Positions 13,545 to 14,886 of a DNA stretch of 14,886 nucleotides are shown here, one piece after another. How positions within the stretch are numbered: position 1 is the stretch's first letter; the number at the start of each line of letters is the position of its first letter. This DNA comes from an uncultured Clostridia bacterium (GTDB lineage: Bacteria > Bacillota > Clostridia > TANB77 > CAG-508): contig CALXZS010000013.1 of the NCBI GenBank assembly GCA_944393305.1, positions 1-14,886 of the forward strand. Direction: 5' to 3'. A program made the position numbers and the translations under genes. Below the pieces are notes generated by a model that was given only the letters and a program-made list of their open reading frames with translations, made no database searches and was not told where the DNA came from.

Positions 13545-14744
13545 CTATTCCCCTTTCTTCAAAAAATATATTGTATCTATGCTTACTTTTTGAGCAACTT
13601 CAATTACTTGCTCCTTAGTTACATTTTTTAGTTTTTCTTCATATTCTGTAATTGTAAAATTATCTCCAAAAATTCTTTGGTCAAAATAGTAAGCTATCAT
13701 ATCTTCTGCTGATTCTGGTATTAAATTTACTGATGATATTATAAGCTCTTTTGCTGCATTAAATTCATCATCGGAAATATTTCCATCTTTCATTTCTTGT
13801 AATTGCTTTTTTATTATTTCTAAAGCTTTATCATAGTTTTCTATTTCTATTCCTGTTCTAATTAATATAGTGTTTTGTCTTCTTATATATGATGAACTTG
13901 CTGAATAAGCCAAACTTGCCTTTTCACGCACATTTTGGAATAATTTAGAGTTTGCACCTCCACCTAAAATTGTATTATACATTGATACAACTTCTTTATT
14001 TTCTTCTGGAGTATTTAAACCTATAATTAATTTTCCTTGAGTTACATCTAAATTTTCTTTTACAACTTTAGGTTTAGTATGAGCATTATGCTTTATTGTA
14101 ATATTATTTAATTTGCTACTTTTTATATCTGGTAATTTAACATCATCTATATTTTCACCAGATATATACAAATCTATTTTACTGTTTTTTATTAATTCTT
14201 GATAATATTCATATAAATTAGTTTCGTTTAATTCTTTTATTTTGTCTAACATTCCATATTTATATAAAGAATATGGCTCATTTTCAAACATTTCTTCTAT
14301 ACATCTATCTTTTGCATATAATGCCTTATTATCTTGTCTTGAAGATATTATTTTAGCTAAATTTTCTTTTTCTTGTTCTACATATTCTTTTTTGAATGTA
14401 CCATTTTCTATTAACGGATTAAATACTATTTCTAATAATAGGTCTACTCCATCTTGTAATAAATTTTCTTTTTCAAATGTATAACTATTGTCTATTGTTT
14501 CTAAATAAAATTTTAATGTTTGATAATTCCCTATTTTATCTACACCACAATTAAATCCTGCTCCATACATTCCTTCTAATTTTTTTGCAATATCTTCTTG
14601 TGTATTTAAATTTTTTGTACCTCTTCTTAAAACAGATACTAAAAGTGCATTTTTAGTAACAGTTTCTTTATTTAGTGGAACTGTTATAAATAGTGCGCAT
14701 AAATTTGTTTTAAATTTATTGGTTTTTAATTTTGTAATTTCCAT
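13545..14744 (-). CDS. ymfF: M16B peptidase homologue, YmfF-like (non-catalytic subunit)
   Basis: 399 residues. The region where HxxEH should be reads LRRGTKNLNTQEDIAKKLEG (39-58), so the zinc site is lost. The second half contains LGGGANSKLFQNVREKASLAYS (260-281), with R273 and Y280 corresponding to the R-Y pair that in M16B heterodimers binds the carboxyl end of the substrate. This is the pattern of the non-catalytic partner, and the catalytic one is encoded one base downstream. The family position (LNTQEDIAKKLEGMYGAGF) resembles YmfF. GGAGGAG precedes the ATG by 6 bases. The gene follows the C-terminal fragment at the window edge by 10 bases, so the three genes probably share a transcript. 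Confidence 0.87.
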   Translation of the reverse strand: MEITKLKTNKFKTNLCALFITVPLNKETVTKNALLVSVLRRGTKNLNTQEDIAKKLEGMYGAGFNCGVDKIGNYQTLKFYLETIDNSYTFEKENLLQDGVDLLLEIVFNPLIENGTFKKEYVEQEKENLAKIISSRQDNKALYAKDRCIEEMFENEPYSLYKYGMLDKIKELNETNLYEYYQELIKNSKIDLYISGENIDDVKLPDIKSSKLNNITIKHNAHTKPKVVKENLDVTQGKLIIGLNTPEENKEVVSMYNTILGGGANSKLFQNVREKASLAYSASSSYIRRQNTILIRTGIEIENYDKALEIIKKQLQEMKDGNISDDEFNAAKELIISSVNLIPESAEDMIAYYFDQRIFGDNFTITEYEEKLKNVTKEQVIEVAQKVSIDTIYFLKKGE

Positions 14745-14754
14745 TTTCTCCTCC

Positions 14755-14886
14755 TTAGTCTATGGTTTCATATATAGAAAAATTTTGAATTTTTCCTATG
14801 TATTTCATGTTTTGTTTTATATATTCTATTGTATCAAATACAAATTGATATATTTCTTCTTCATCTTCATTGTCATACAATAAAAT
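14755..14886 (-). CDS. C-terminal 43 residues of an unidentified protein (partial at right edge)
   Basis: From the right edge an open minus-strand frame reads ILLYDNEDEEEIYQFVFDTI and ends with EYIKQNMKYIGKIQNFSIYETID before TAA at 14755-14757. The acidic then Ile/Tyr/Lys-rich composition looks like the end of a soluble protein. Neither family nor full length can be judged from 43 residues. Its spacing of 10 bases to the M16 pair indicates an operon. The start lies outside the window. Confidence 0.7.
   Translation of the reverse strand: MLLYDNEDEEEIYQFVFDTIEYIKQNMKYIGKIQNFSIYETID

Noticed and set aside
13545..14744. Active zinc protease assignment for the YmfF-like protein
   Set aside because: The HxxEH site is absent; only the substrate-binding R-Y pair is kept, so a non-catalytic partner is the better call.
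1..14886. CRISPR array, tRNA, rRNA, insertion sequence or attachment site
   Set aside because: No spaced direct repeats, cloverleaf-type sequence, transposase or integrase reading frame, or flanking inverted repeats were seen.

Overview
The DNA is strongly AT-rich. Nearly every gene has a purine-rich Shine-Dalgarno sequence (AGGAGG type), and promoters match the sigma-A consensus. The gene set (Spo0E-like regulator, paired M16 peptidase homologues of the YmfF/YmfH type, PrgI-type secretion protein) points to a low-GC Bacillota chromosome, most likely a clostridial lineage with sporulation ancestry. That placement is inference; there is no rRNA or tRNA here to fix it.

Positions 1-10355, all on the minus strand and so transcribed right to left, hold a compact type IV secretion (T4SS)-like operon. 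In transcription order it encodes two small two-helix pilin-like proteins (VirB2-like), a PrgI-family membrane protein, a membrane-anchored protein resembling the first N-terminal part of VirB4, the VirB4 motor ATPase, a first VirB6/TrbL-like polytopic protein, a single-pass protein with a large extracytoplasmic part, an NlpC/P60 cell-wall hydrolase with added membrane helices, a second and much longer VirB6-like protein, and the start of another secreted protein cut by the window edge. Promoters lie before both pilin genes. No relaxase, VirD4-type coupling protein, integrase or transfer origin is visible, so this may be a chromosomal machine that exports proteins or takes up DNA. The DNA-processing genes could also lie beyond the left edge.

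Positions 10356-11501 hold the only plus-strand gene, an extended-SDR NAD(P)-dependent epimerase/reductase. Its promoter is divergent from the operon promoter, and it ends at a hairpin shared with a third, separately promoted pilin-like gene (11521-11874, minus).

Positions 11875-12283 contain a previously uncalled 51-residue Spo0E-like phosphatase gene, with its own promoter and hairpin and a cluster of GTCG/CGAC elements upstream that includes one exact Spo0A-box heptamer. Further right are two adjacent M16 peptidase-family genes, one with the zinc motif and one without it but carrying the R-Y pair of non-catalytic subunits. The end of an acidic protein follows at the right edge.

As a working model, VirB4 and its split N-terminal partner would energise a channel made of the two VirB6-like proteins and PrgI. 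The NlpC/P60 protein would open the peptidoglycan, and three pilin variants would supply the surface or filament subunits. The nearby Spo0E-like gene only hints at a link with development.
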